Shown here: positions 26,630 through 34,664 of the stretch, piece after piece
Position numbering within the stretch: the first letter of the stretch is position 1
Layout of the letters: the number at the start of each line of letters is the position of its first letter
Source: Propionibacteriales bacterium
GTDB taxonomy: Bacteria > Actinomycetota > Actinomycetes > Propionibacteriales > Nocardioidaceae
Reading direction: 5' to 3'
NCBI GenBank assembly: GCA_026392455.1
Contig: JAPLCB010000003.1
Coordinates: 124,001-188,000, forward strand
DNA: 64,000 nt
The notes under the pieces: generated by a model
The model's database searches: none
The model's input: only the letters and a program-made list of their open reading frames with translations
Told to the model about the DNA's origin: nothing
Program-made: the position numbers and the translations under genes

Positions 26630-27316
26630 TCAGCCCTCGGACGAGGGCGTCAGGCCCTCGTCCGCCTGTCCGGAAGGCGATTCTGCGGCAATCTCGGCCA
26701 CCACCTGCTGGTGCACGACCTGAACCCGTTGGAAGACGGTGATCGTGTTCGCCAGGGCGAGCAGCCCGAGGGCGATCGGGATCGCGATCAGCCAGTCCTC
26801 ACCGCCGCCGAGGATGTTGATCAGGTCGGCGAGGCCCGTCGTGACCAGGATGAAGACCAACCGGTCGGCGCGCTCGGCGATCCCGACCTTGGCCTGCAGC
26901 CCGAGCGACTCGGCGCGAGCGCGGGCGTAGGAGGTGACTGACCCCATGGACAGGCAGTAGATGGCCAGCGCTGCGTACCCGTCGTTGTCACCGGGCCCGA
27001 CGTAGTACATCGCCAGGGCGCCGAAGATGGCTGCATCGCCGATCCGGTCGAGCGTGGAGTCCCAGAACGCCCCGAACTTGGAGGTGTTCCCGGTCAGCCG
27101 GGCCATGTAGCCGTCCATGATGTCGCTGAAGACGAACGCAGTGATGACCAGCACACCGGCGAGCAGCTTCCCGGTCGGGAAGAAGATCACGGCACCGGCG
27201 ACGACCCCCACGGTGCCCACGAAGGTGACGGTGTTCGGGCTGATCCCCCACCGGATGAAGAGGTTGGCGAGGGGCGCCCAGATATTGGTCCAGAACTGAC
27301 GGAATCTCTCAAGCAT
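26630..27316 (-). CDS. pgsA: CDP-alcohol phosphatidyltransferase (phosphatidylinositol phosphate synthase-like)
   Basis: 228 residues, integral membrane. Contains the full CDP-alcohol transferase signature D-G-x2-A-R-x8-G-x3-D-x3-D in DIMDGYMAR...FWDSTLDR, several TM helices and a hydrophilic C terminus. By position (next to pdxS, near HIT/thrS) it corresponds to mycobacterial PgsA1, which makes phosphatidylinositol phosphate, the base of PI and PIM lipids. The PIM acyltransferase and mannosyltransferase that usually follow are absent here. Confidence 0.9.
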   Translation of the reverse strand: MLERFRQFWTNIWAPLANLFIRWGISPNTVTFVGTVGVVAGAVIFFPTGKLLAGVLVITAFVFSDIMDGYMARLTGNTSKFGAFWDSTLDRIGDAAIFGALAMYYVGPGDNDGYAALAIYCLSMGSVTSYARARAESLGLQAKVGIAERADRLVFILVTTGLADLINILGGGEDWLIAIPIALGLLALANTITVFQRVQVVHQQVVAEIAAESPSGQADEGLTPSSEG

Positions 27317-27352
27317 GATGTCAGCAGGCTACCGGGAATTCGTCCGGGAAAA

Positions 27353-27384
27353 GTTGCAAGGGTGGGGCCCTGCGGTGCTCCTAC
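27353..27384 (+). promoter_or_regulatory. ECF-type promoter P1 (sigma factor gene)
   Basis: GTTGCAAGG (27353-27361), 16-base spacer, CTCCTAC (27378-27384), followed by CTAGG. Identical boxes and spacing to P2 and P3 in this locus. Predicted start about 65 bases before the sigma factor GTG. Suggests positive autoregulation. Confidence 0.85.
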
Positions 27385-27454
27385 CTAGGTAACCACCCTG
27401 AGCAGGAGGACCGACCCGTGCCCGCAGACCCGAGCGTCTCAGTAGGATCCCAGC

Positions 27455-29119
27455 GTGGACGCGCTCTCGGGACCGACCGATGCCGAGCTGGTGGCACGCG
27501 TCCTGCAGGCCGACCGGGACGCCTTCGCGACCGTCTACGACCGGTACGGCCCTCGGCTCTACGACTTCGCCTACTCGATGCTGCGGCACCGCGAGGATGC
27601 CGCGGACGCGGTAGCCGACTCGTTCGTGACCTTGGCCGAGAAGCTCTCTCAGCTCCGCGAACCGGACCGGCTGCGCCCCTGGCTCTACGCCATCGTGCGC
27701 AGCGAGTGCCTGCGCCGGCTGAAGGCCCGGAAACGGGTCTCCTACGGCGACGACGAACAGCTGCTGGCGATGGCTGACGACGCAGCGACCCCGGAGCAGG
27801 CAGCCGAGCGAGCGATGCTGACCCAGCTCGTCTGGGACGCAGCCGCTGGTCTGGCCGACCGCGACCGCGCCCTGCTGGACCTGCACCTGCGCCAGGGGCT
27901 GGACGGCGCCGAGCTGGGTGAGGCGATGGGCGTCACCGCCGCCAACGCCTACGTGATGCTCAACCGGCTGCGTGCCCAGGTCGACCGCTCGCTGGGCGCG
28001 CTGATGATCGCGCGCCTGGGACGTGACGACTGCACCGAGCTCGACGTCCTGCTGGCCGACTGGGACGGCTCGTTCTCGCCGCTGATCCGGAAACGGGTCG
28101 CCCGCCACGTCGACGGGTGCGAGATCTGCGGCGAGCGCCGTACGAAGATCCTCAGCCCGTGGATGCTGCTGGCCGGCGTGCCGGTCTTCGTGGCGCCGCT
28201 CACGTTGCGCGATCGGGTCCTGGGCGACACCCAGCTGGTGGCCTACTCAGGTGCGCCGACCGCGTCGAGCGGCTGGAGCACCCGCGCCAAGGGTGCGGCC
28301 GCTGCGGCCGCACTGGTGGCCGCAGCCTCGGTCACCGCAGTGGTCTGGTCGAACGGCACGGACCCGACCACCGTCGCGGGCGCCCCGACCCCGTCGGTTC
28401 TGGACCCGTCATCAGCTTCTTCCGGGGGGGCGCTTCCGGGACTTCCCACCCCGGGCACGACCGCGGACCCGACGGGCGGGCCGGGCAGCGCGACCGCGTC
28501 GCCCTCGGCCCAGCCGTCCGTCGAGAGCACGCAGCTGCCCGGCACGCTCGCACTGTCCACCCGGTCGATCGACCTCGGACTGACCCGCACGAGCGGTTCG
28601 GTGCGGGTCAGCGGGAAGGGTGCCGTCCCGGTGACCTTCTTCGCGAGCTCGAACGCCGCCTGGCTCTCGGCGTCCCCGTCCTCGGACACCGTGACCGGGA
28701 CCTCGAGCACCACGATGGTCGTCACGGCGAATCGGGGCCGGGTCGCCGAAGGCACCTCGACCGGCCGGATCCAGCTGACCTGGAACGGCGGCTCGGCCAC
28801 GATCACGGTGACGCTGCGCCAGGAGAACGATCCGGTGGTCGGCAGGCCTGCGGCGCCCGCGGGCGCGTCGTGCTCGCTCCCGGTCGCCGTCGAGGCGTCC
28901 GACGACACCGGACTGGAGACGGTGAAGCTGCGCTGGTCCGGCCCCGACGGAACCGGCGGCACCCTGACGATGCAGCGGTCCGCGGGTCGCTGGGAGACCA
29001 CCATCGAACCGATCCAGCTCGGCGGCCCGTACACGCTGCGGGCGATAGCGACGGACAGCCGCGGAAACACCACCACCGGCCCGGCACTGACCCTGGACGT
29101 CAACCCCTGCCCGGGATAG
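27455..29119 (+). CDS. Membrane-spanning ECF sigma factor with zinc-finger, TM and extracellular BACON/Ig-like domains
   Basis: 554 residues. Sigma region 2 at about 12-85 (FATVYDRYGPRLYDFAYSM), sigma region 4 at about 125-182 (GLDGAELGEAMGVTAANAYVMLNRLR), an anti-sigma-like zinc motif (C193, H218, C222, C225, HVDGCEIC), one TM at about 280-298, a Pro/Ser/Thr linker, then a BACON-like beta domain at about 358-455 and an Ig-like domain at 465-554 with a Cys pair. So DNA-binding, regulator and sensor parts are in one polypeptide. Similar C-terminally extended ECF groups are described in actinobacteria. GTG start. Probably controls P1-P3 and thus the sortase and its neighbour. Confidence 0.85.
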   Translation: MDALSGPTDAELVARVLQADRDAFATVYDRYGPRLYDFAYSMLRHREDAADAVADSFVTLAEKLSQLREPDRLRPWLYAIVRSECLRRLKARKRVSYGDDEQLLAMADDAATPEQAAERAMLTQLVWDAAAGLADRDRALLDLHLRQGLDGAELGEAMGVTAANAYVMLNRLRAQVDRSLGALMIARLGRDDCTELDVLLADWDGSFSPLIRKRVARHVDGCEICGERRTKILSPWMLLAGVPVFVAPLTLRDRVLGDTQLVAYSGAPTASSGWSTRAKGAAAAAALVAAASVTAVVWSNGTDPTTVAGAPTPSVLDPSSASSGGALPGLPTPGTTADPTGGPGSATASPSAQPSVESTQLPGTLALSTRSIDLGLTRTSGSVRVSGKGAVPVTFFASSNAAWLSASPSSDTVTGTSSTTMVVTANRGRVAEGTSTGRIQLTWNGGSATITVTLRQENDPVVGRPAAPAGASCSLPVAVEASDDTGLETVKLRWSGPDGTGGTLTMQRSAGRWETTIEPIQLGGPYTLRAIATDSRGNTTTGPALTLDVNPCPG

Positions 29120-29150
29120 TTGCAAGGATCTAGCCACCCGGACCTCCTAC
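29119..29150 (+). promoter_or_regulatory. ECF-type promoter P2 (sortase gene)
   Basis: GTTGCAAGG (29119-29127), 16-base spacer, CTCCTAC (29144-29150). The -35 box begins in the last base of the sigma factor stop codon. The sortase GTG starts only 4 bases after the -10 box, implying a leaderless mRNA. Confidence 0.85.
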
Positions 29151-29154
29151 TCGT

Positions 29155-29766
29155 GTGAGAACACGAGAGCACGCAACGCGGACCGCCACGGTCTCGAAGA
29201 CCCTCGGCATCGCCCTGAGCGCCCTGAGCGCCCTGAGCGCCCTGACAGCGTGCTCGGGTGCTGGTCCGGCACCGGCGGTCCCGCCTCAGCCGGTGACGGT
29301 CGTCGCGACGGGTCCGGCGCCGCGGCACGTCGGCCGCCCGACGCGGGTCCAGATCCCTGCCATCGGGGTCGACGAAGCGCTGCACGGCGTCGGGCTGACG
29401 TCCGCGGGTGCGATGCAGACCCCCGACTTCGGCGATGCCGGCTGGTACGACCTCGGCCCACGCCCCGGCGCCCGGGGACCGGCCGTGATCGTCGCCCACG
29501 TCCACGGCCCGGCCGGGGACGACGTCTTCGCCGAGCTCGACGAGCTGGAGCCAGGCGACCGGGTGACCGTACGGCGCACCGACGGGACCACGGTCTTCAT
29601 CGTCGACGCCGTCGAGCAGACCAGGAAGGAAACGCTGCCGACCCGACGGATCTGGAACGAGACCGACCAGGCCGTCCTGCGGCTGATCACCTGCGGCGGC
29701 GAGCCCGACCCGGTCACCCGGATGTACCCCGACAACACGGTCGTCTACGCGCACGCGGTCGGCTGA
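29155..29766 (+). CDS. Sortase, class F-like, predicted lipoprotein
   Basis: 203 residues. N terminus has a signal peptide with lipobox LTAC (Cys33), so it is likely lipid-anchored instead of TM-anchored. Sortase core: PTRVQIPAIGVDEALHGVGL, catalytic His115 in VIVAHVHG, Cys180 in LRLITCGG, Arg189 in VTRMYPDNTVVYA. This matches actinobacterial class F sortases. The h-region is encoded by four 9-bp tandem units (29212-29247) giving an ALSALSALSAL core. The GTG at 29155 is the only upstream in-frame start. Likely substrate is the next gene product or other LPXTG proteins such as 19279-20001 (inference). Confidence 0.85.
   Translation: MRTREHATRTATVSKTLGIALSALSALSALTACSGAGPAPAVPPQPVTVVATGPAPRHVGRPTRVQIPAIGVDEALHGVGLTSAGAMQTPDFGDAGWYDLGPRPGARGPAVIVAHVHGPAGDDVFAELDELEPGDRVTVRRTDGTTVFIVDAVEQTRKETLPTRRIWNETDQAVLRLITCGGEPDPVTRMYPDNTVVYAHAVG
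29212..29247 (+). repeat. 9-bp tandem repeat in the sortase signal peptide
   Basis: GCCCTGAGC repeated three times exactly, with a fourth copy ending ACA. It encodes the Ala-Leu-Ser hydrophobic core; unit gain or loss would keep frame but alter h-region length. Confidence 0.85.
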
Positions 29767-29794
29767 AACGGTTCCAAAAAGTCTTGCCGAAAAA

Positions 29795-29826
29795 GTTGCA
29801 AGGACTTCTGGTCCCGGTGCTCCTAC
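29795..29826 (+). promoter_or_regulatory. ECF-type promoter P3 (secreted anchored protein gene)
   Basis: GTTGCAAGG (29795-29803), 16-base spacer, CTCCTAC (29820-29826), preceded by A-rich sequence as in P1. Expected 5' leader of about 60 bases before the ATG at 29894, with GAGGAG as ribosome-binding site. Confidence 0.85.
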
Positions 29827-29893
29827 CTACAGCAAGCCGAGAACTTCACAGCACGACACCCAACTGAGAACCACCACACCTGAGGAGAACATC

Positions 29894-30496
29894 ATGAACC
29901 GCACCATCCGCACCCTGATCATCGCCGGCCCGCTCGCTGCCGCCGCCCTGACCTTGACCCCCGGCGTCGCCAGCGCCGAGACCCCGGCACCCCACCCCGG
30001 TCCGGTCATCGTGATGCCGGCCGAGCCGGGCGACCCCGCGCCGAAGGACATCGCGATCCCCGAGCCGCAGCCGGAGCCGGGCCCGCAGGTCCCGGACGAC
30101 AAGGCCCCGGTCCCGCCGAAGGACACCGAGCCCGACCCGGCCCCCGAGGTTCCCGACCACAACGACGACATCACCGACGTCCCCAACTGCACCCACGGTT
30201 GCGGCGACGACGAGACCCCGGACTTCCCGCTCGACAGCGGCTGCTTCGAGGACTGCGACCTGCCCGAGGAGCCCCAGGACGAAACCCCGAAGGGCACCCA
30301 GGGTGCGCCCGAAGCCCCGCAGAACCAGGACACCGGGATCGTCACGCCGACCCGCGTCGACGCCGGCCTCGGTAGCCCGCTCGCCGAGAACGACGGCAGC
30401 GGCCTGGACCTGTCGTTCGTCCTGATCGGCGGTGCGCTGGTGACCGCAACGGGTGCGGCGTACGCCGCTCGCGCCCGCAACCGGCGTACCGCGTGA
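29894..30496 (+). CDS. Secreted Pro/Asp/Glu-rich protein with C-terminal membrane anchor (candidate sortase substrate)
   Basis: 200 residues. Signal peptide (IIAGPLAAAALTLTPGVASA), a long acidic proline-rich stretch (about 30-150) with two CxxxC pairs (C99/C103 and C117/C121), then TPTRVDAGLG at 151-160, a TM at about 172-192 and a basic tail ARARNRR. The tail has the tripartite shape of a sorting signal but no LPXTG; TPTRVDAG is the only conserved-looking motif before the TM. Strongly biased composition suggests an extended wall-spanning stalk. Third gene of the sigma-controlled locus. Confidence 0.8.
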   Translation: MNRTIRTLIIAGPLAAAALTLTPGVASAETPAPHPGPVIVMPAEPGDPAPKDIAIPEPQPEPGPQVPDDKAPVPPKDTEPDPAPEVPDHNDDITDVPNCTHGCGDDETPDFPLDSGCFEDCDLPEEPQDETPKGTQGAPEAPQNQDTGIVTPTRVDAGLGSPLAENDGSGLDLSFVLIGGALVTATGAAYAARARNRRTA

Positions 30497-30517
30497 CCCC
30501 CAGCTCCTGCTGGGGGT
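30496..30517 (+). terminator. Hairpin terminator after the secreted protein gene
   Basis: ACCCCCAGC-TCCT-GCTGGGGGT, a perfect 9-bp stem with 4-base loop starting at the last base of the stop codon. Confidence 0.75.
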
Positions 30518-30537
30518 AGGAGCTGATCTCGGGGGAA

Positions 30538-30569
30538 CAGGGCCTCGCACCTCCGGGTGCGGGGCCCTG
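30538..30569. terminator. Bidirectional hairpin between convergent genes
   Basis: CAGGGCC-T-CGCACC-TCCG-GGTGCG-G-GGCCCTG, a 13-bp interrupted stem 9 bases beyond the HIT gene stop on the minus strand. Confidence 0.75.
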
Positions 30570-30577
30570 ACTCGTCC

Positions 30578-31141
30578 CTAGAGTTCGACCGGCCAGGCGT
30601 CCGCCAGCAGCGACCGGGTCTCGGTCAGCAGCTGGGGCAACGGCTTCGTCCGTCCGATGACCGGCATGAAGTTGGCGTCGCCGGACCACCGCGGGACGAC
30701 GTGCTGGTGCAGGTGGGCGGCGATCCCGGCGCCCGCGATCGGCCCCTGGTTCATCCCGAGGTTGAAACCCTGGGCGCCGCTGACCGCTCGGATCGTCCGC
30801 ATCGCGGACTGGGTGAGCGCGGCGACCTCGTGGGTCTCGTCCTCGGTCAGGTCGGTGTAGTCCGCGACGTGCCGGAACGGGCAGACCAGCAGGTGCCCGG
30901 AGTTGTACGGGAACAGGTTCAGCACCACGTACGCCGAGACGCCCCGGTGCACGACCAGTCCCGCCTCGTCGTCGAGCGCCGGGATCCGGCAGAACGGGCA
31001 CTCCGCCTCGGAGTCGTCGGCCGGTTTGCTCTCACCCCGGATGTAGGCCATCCGGTGCGGGGTCCAGAGCCGCTCGAGCTGGTCGGGCTGGCCCAGACCG
31101 TCTTGATGCAGCCCGTCCTGGTGGAAGCTCTCCTCGGTCAC
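30578..31141 (-). CDS. HIT-family protein (nucleotide hydrolase/phosphorylase)
   Basis: 187 residues. HIT triad HLHQHVVPRW with a Zn-type Cys pair earlier (ECPFCRI), RGVSAYVVLNLFPYNSGHLL typical of the Ap4A-phosphorylase-like branch; the mycobacterial homologue next to thrS has Ap4A phosphorylase activity (family knowledge). GTG start 6 bases after thrS. In other actinobacteria pgsA follows directly; here a 3.2-kb sigma/sortase insert intervenes. Confidence 0.92.
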   Translation of the reverse strand: MTEESFHQDGLHQDGLGQPDQLERLWTPHRMAYIRGESKPADDSEAECPFCRIPALDDEAGLVVHRGVSAYVVLNLFPYNSGHLLVCPFRHVADYTDLTEDETHEVAALTQSAMRTIRAVSGAQGFNLGMNQGPIAGAGIAAHLHQHVVPRWSGDANFMPVIGRTKPLPQLLTETRSLLADAWPVEL

Positions 31142-31147
31142 GGGCGG

Positions 31148-33067
31148 TCAGACCTGGACGCGATCGGCGACTGCCTGCGCGACCCGGGCGATGGCCTCGT
31201 CGATCGGCACACCGTTGTCCTGGCGCCCGTCGCGGTAGCGGAACGAGACCGCGCCGGCTTCGACGTCGTCGGCGCCGGCGATCAGCATGAACGGAACCTT
31301 CTGGAGCTGGGCGTTGCGGATCTTCTTCTGCATCCGGTCGTCGGAGTCGTCGACCTCGACCCGGAGCCCCGCAGCCTTCATCTTCGCGGCGACGTCGTAC
31401 AGGTAGTCGGCGAAGGTGTCGGCGACCGGGATCGCTTGGACCTGAACCGGCGCCAGCCACGGCGGGAACGCCCCGGCGTAGTGCTCGACCAGGACGCCGA
31501 AGAACCGCTCCAGCGAACCGAACTTCGCCGAGTGGATCATCACCGGCTGGTGCTTCTGGCCGTCCGCGCCGTTGTACTCCAGCTCGAAGCGCGCTGGCTG
31601 GTTGAAGTCGTACTGGATGGTCGACATCTGCCAGGTACGGCCGATCGCGTCGCGGCACTGCACCGAGACCTTCGGACCGTAGAACGCCGCGCCGCCCGGG
31701 TCCGGGACCAGGTCGAGGCCGGACTCGATACAGACGTCCTCGAGCACCTTGGTCGCGATCGCCCAGTCCTCGTCGGAGCCGACGAACTTGTCGGGCTTGG
31801 AGTCGTCGCGGGTGGAGAGCTCGAGGTAGAAGTCGTCGAGCCCGAAGTCCTTGAGCAGGCCGAGCACGAAGTTCAGCAGGTGCTTGATCTCACCGGGTGC
31901 CTGCTCGGCAGTCACGTAGGAGTGCGAGTCGTCCTGGGTCAGACCGCGCACGCGGGTCAGACCGTGCACGACGCCGGACTTCTCGTAGCGGTAGACCGAG
32001 CCGAACTCGAAGAGCCGCAGCGGGAGCTCACGGTAGGAGCGTCCGCGGGAGCGGTAGATCAGGTTGTGCATCGGGCAGTTCATCGGCTTGACCATGTAGT
32101 TCGAGCCTTCGAACTCCATCGGCGGGAACATGGTGTCGGCGTAGTACGGCAGGTGGCCCGAGGTGTAGAAGAGCTGGTCCTTGGTGATGTGCGGCGTGCC
32201 GACGTACTCGAAGCCCTCCTCGATGTGGCGCTGGCGGACGTAGTCCTCCATCACCCGCTTGAGGACGCCGCCCTTGGGGTGGAAGACCGCCAGCCCCGAG
32301 CCGATCTCGTCGGGGAAGCTGAACAGGTCGAGGTCGCGTCCGAGCTTGCGGTGGTCGCGGCGCTCGGCCTCCTCGATCCGGAACAGGTGCTCGTCGAGGG
32401 CTTCCTTGGTCTCCCACGCGGTGCCGTAGATCCGCTGGAGCTGCTTGTTCTTCTCGTTGCCGCGCCAGTACGCCGCGGCGCTGCGCATCAGCTTGAACGC
32501 GGGGATCCGCTTGGTGGTCGGCAGGTGCGGACCGCGGCAGAGGTCCTTCCAGGCGATCTCACCGTTGCGGTCGAGGTTGTCGTAGATGGTCAGCTCGCCG
32601 GCGCCCACCTCGGCCGAGGCGCCCTCGGCGGCTTCCCCGGCGTTGCCCTTGAGGCCGATCAGCTCGAGCTTGTAGGGCTCGTCGGCCAGCTCGATCCGGG
32701 CGTCGTCGTCGTTGGTGACCCGGCGGGAGAACTTCTGGTTCTCCTTGATGATCTTGCGCATCCGGGTCTCGATCTTGACCAGGTCGTCGGGGACGAACGG
32801 GGTCTCGACGTCGAAGTCGTAGTAGAAGCCGTTCTCGACCGGCGGCCCGATCCCGAGCTTCGCGTCCGGGTAGAGGTCCTGGACGGCCTGCGCCAGCACG
32901 TGCGCGGTCGAGTGCCGCAGGATGTCGCGGCCGTCGGCGCTACCGATCAGGACGCCCTCGACGTCGTCGCCCTCCGCGACCTCGTAGGAGAGGTCCTTCA
33001 GGACGCCTCCGACCCGCGCAGCGATGACATCCGGCTCGTCCTTGAACAACTCCCAGGCTTTGGTCAC
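31148..33067 (-). CDS. thrS: Threonyl-tRNA synthetase
   Basis: 639 residues. A short TGS region, the editing domain with [16 protein letters not shown], then class II core motifs ([23 protein letters not shown], motif 2/3 region) and the anticodon-binding C terminus with [11 protein letters not shown]-like sequence. GTG start. It heads the thrS-HIT pair. No T-box leader is seen in the 41 bases before it that separate it from the next gene. Confidence 0.96.
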   Translation of the reverse strand: MTKAWELFKDEPDVIAARVGGVLKDLSYEVAEGDDVEGVLIGSADGRDILRHSTAHVLAQAVQDLYPDAKLGIGPPVENGFYYDFDVETPFVPDDLVKIETRMRKIIKENQKFSRRVTNDDDARIELADEPYKLELIGLKGNAGEAAEGASAEVGAGELTIYDNLDRNGEIAWKDLCRGPHLPTTKRIPAFKLMRSAAAYWRGNEKNKQLQRIYGTAWETKEALDEHLFRIEEAERRDHRKLGRDLDLFSFPDEIGSGLAVFHPKGGVLKRVMEDYVRQRHIEEGFEYVGTPHITKDQLFYTSGHLPYYADTMFPPMEFEGSNYMVKPMNCPMHNLIYRSRGRSYRELPLRLFEFGSVYRYEKSGVVHGLTRVRGLTQDDSHSYVTAEQAPGEIKHLLNFVLGLLKDFGLDDFYLELSTRDDSKPDKFVGSDEDWAIATKVLEDVCIESGLDLVPDPGGAAFYGPKVSVQCRDAIGRTWQMSTIQYDFNQPARFELEYNGADGQKHQPVMIHSAKFGSLERFFGVLVEHYAGAFPPWLAPVQVQAIPVADTFADYLYDVAAKMKAAGLRVEVDDSDDRMQKKIRNAQLQKVPFMLIAGADDVEAGAVSFRYRDGRQDNGVPIDEAIARVAQAVADRVQV

Positions 33068-33108
33068 CCGATGATGCTAGCGACGCGGCCCCACCACTGC
33101 CGAACGGG

Positions 33109-33804
33109 TTACAGGTCGCGGTACCGCTGGGCCGCAGCAAGCTTCTCGGCCAGCAGGTCGGCATCGACGCGCCGGGCCTTCTCGGGCGGCCAGGCACTCG
33201 GGTCCCCGTCGTTGTAGAGCCCCGCGTAGGCGGCGGTGTCCCGCTGGAAGCGCCAGCCCTCGGCCAACGGACCGACGTCGTAGGCGTCGTACCCGATCGC
33301 GTCGAAGAACCGGGTCACCGCCTGCTTGGCGGCCGCGTCGTCACCGGCGATCGCCAGCACGCTGCGATCCGGGGAACCCGTCGGCCGGGCCAGGTCTCCG
33401 AGGAACGCGAAGTAGATGTTGTTGAAGCCCTTGACCACCTGCGACTCCGGCAGGTGAGCCTGGAGCAGCTCCGAGGTCGTGGTCGACTCGTCGTCGAGCG
33501 CGGCGATGTTCCCGTCACGCTGCGGGTAGTAGTTGTTGGTGTCGATCACGACCTTGCCGCGCAGCGGCTCGACCGGCACCTCGGGTACCGCCTTGAGCGG
33601 GACGGTCACCACGACCAGGTCCCCGGCTTCGGCCGCTTCGGCGGGGGTCGCCGCCCGGGCTGGATCGCCGAGCTCGGCGACCAGGTCCGCCAGGGTCTCC
33701 GGGCCCCGACTGTTGCTCAGCACCACCTCGAAACCGGCGGCGACCGCCAGTCGTGCGACGGTGCTGCCGATGTTGCCGCTGCCGATCAATCCGATTGTCG
33801 TCAT
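33109..33804 (-). CDS. NADPH-dependent F420 reductase-like protein
   Basis: 231 residues. Rossmann start MTTIGLIGSGNIGSTVARLA with the phosphate-binding loop, SNSRGPETL (NADP-type 2'-phosphate pocket), and VIDTNNYYPQRDG, as in the F420-dependent NADP oxidoreductase/reductase family (pfam F420_oxidored). Actual use of F420 cannot be read from the sequence. Single gene between thrS and an SDR, all on the minus strand. Confidence 0.82.
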   Translation of the reverse strand: MTTIGLIGSGNIGSTVARLAVAAGFEVVLSNSRGPETLADLVAELGDPARAATPAEAAEAGDLVVVTVPLKAVPEVPVEPLRGKVVIDTNNYYPQRDGNIAALDDESTTTSELLQAHLPESQVVKGFNNIYFAFLGDLARPTGSPDRSVLAIAGDDAAAKQAVTRFFDAIGYDAYDVGPLAEGWRFQRDTAAYAGLYNDGDPSAWPPEKARRVDADLLAEKLAAAQRYRDL

Positions 33805-33863
33805 ACCTGGCCGAACCCGTCAGCGCGGCCCGGCATTCCTGACGACGGCGGTCGAGCAGGGGT

Positions 33864-34664
33864 TCAGCGCCGACGGTCGGGGTGCGGGTCGGCATCCAGG
33901 TCGGGCGCCCACGCGACCCCGTTGATGTGCGAGCCGCCGTCGACGAAGAGCGTGTTGCCGGTCAGGTAGCGGGACCCGTCGGAGGCGAGGAAGACCGCGA
34001 CGGGTGCGATGTCGTCGTACGGGTCGCCCATCCGGCCCATCGGATTGGCGGCGTCCGCGAGGGCGACCAGCTCGGGGTACTCCCCGATCGCACGCAGGAA
34101 GGCCTGGCTCTTGGCAGCCGGGGCGATCGCGTTGACCGTGACGCCGGTCGGCGCCCACTCCCGGGCCGCCGTCCGGGTCAAGGCCCGGAGGGCTTCCTTG
34201 GCGGCGTTGTACTCCAGCGAGCCGACGTGGGCGTTGACGCCGTTGAGGCTGACCATGTTGATGATCCGGCCCCAGCCGCGTTCCACCATGTACGGGTACG
34301 CGGCCTTCATCGCCCAGAACGGGCCGAGGTAGCCGACCGCCATCCCGGCGTTCAAGGCCTCCCCGGTCTTGTCCTCGACACGCCCGATCGACCCGCCGCC
34401 CCAGGCGTTGTTGACCACGACGTCGATCGACCCGTAGGTCTCGACGGCAGCGGTCACGGCTCCTTCGACGTCCATCCGGCGGGCGACGTCGCACTTGACG
34501 AACAGCCCGTCGACCGCGGTCGCGACCTGGTGACCCTGGACCTCGTCGACGTCGGCCACGACGACCTTGGCGCCCTCCTCGGCGAACCGTTTCACCAGGC
34601 CGGCCCCGATCCCGGCGCCACCCCCGGTGATCAGCGCGACGCGCCCCTCGAGCTGCCGGCTCAC
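33864..34664 (-). CDS. SDR-family oxidoreductase
   Basis: 266 residues from the GTG at 34664, which overlaps the stop of the SnoaL-like gene by four bases. Classical SDR: TGGGAGIGAG cofactor loop, NNAWGGG in place of NNAG, catalytic Ser-Tyr-Lys around MVSLNGVNAHVGSLEYNAAKE, and C-terminal GNTLFVDGGSHINGV. A longer frame upstream was rejected. With the SnoaL-like protein it forms a two-gene operon opposite a second SDR; a lipid, steroid or xenobiotic catabolic role is inferred from context. Confidence 0.9.
   Translation of the reverse strand: MSRQLEGRVALITGGGAGIGAGLVKRFAEEGAKVVVADVDEVQGHQVATAVDGLFVKCDVARRMDVEGAVTAAVETYGSIDVVVNNAWGGGSIGRVEDKTGEALNAGMAVGYLGPFWAMKAAYPYMVERGWGRIINMVSLNGVNAHVGSLEYNAAKEALRALTRTAAREWAPTGVTVNAIAPAAKSQAFLRAIGEYPELVALADAANPMGRMGDPYDDIAPVAVFLASDGSRYLTGNTLFVDGGSHINGVAWAPDLDADPHPDRRR

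Noticed and set aside
33068-33108. T-box leader of thrS
   Set aside because: Only 41 bases separate thrS from the next gene; no room for a T-box or specifier stem unless it lay inside that gene.
30557-33217. Very long open frame antisense to thrS and HIT
   Set aside because: Mirror effect of high GC3 in the real thrS and HIT genes; translation is a low-complexity Arg/Val/Asp/Gly-rich sequence with no similarity or ribosome-binding site.
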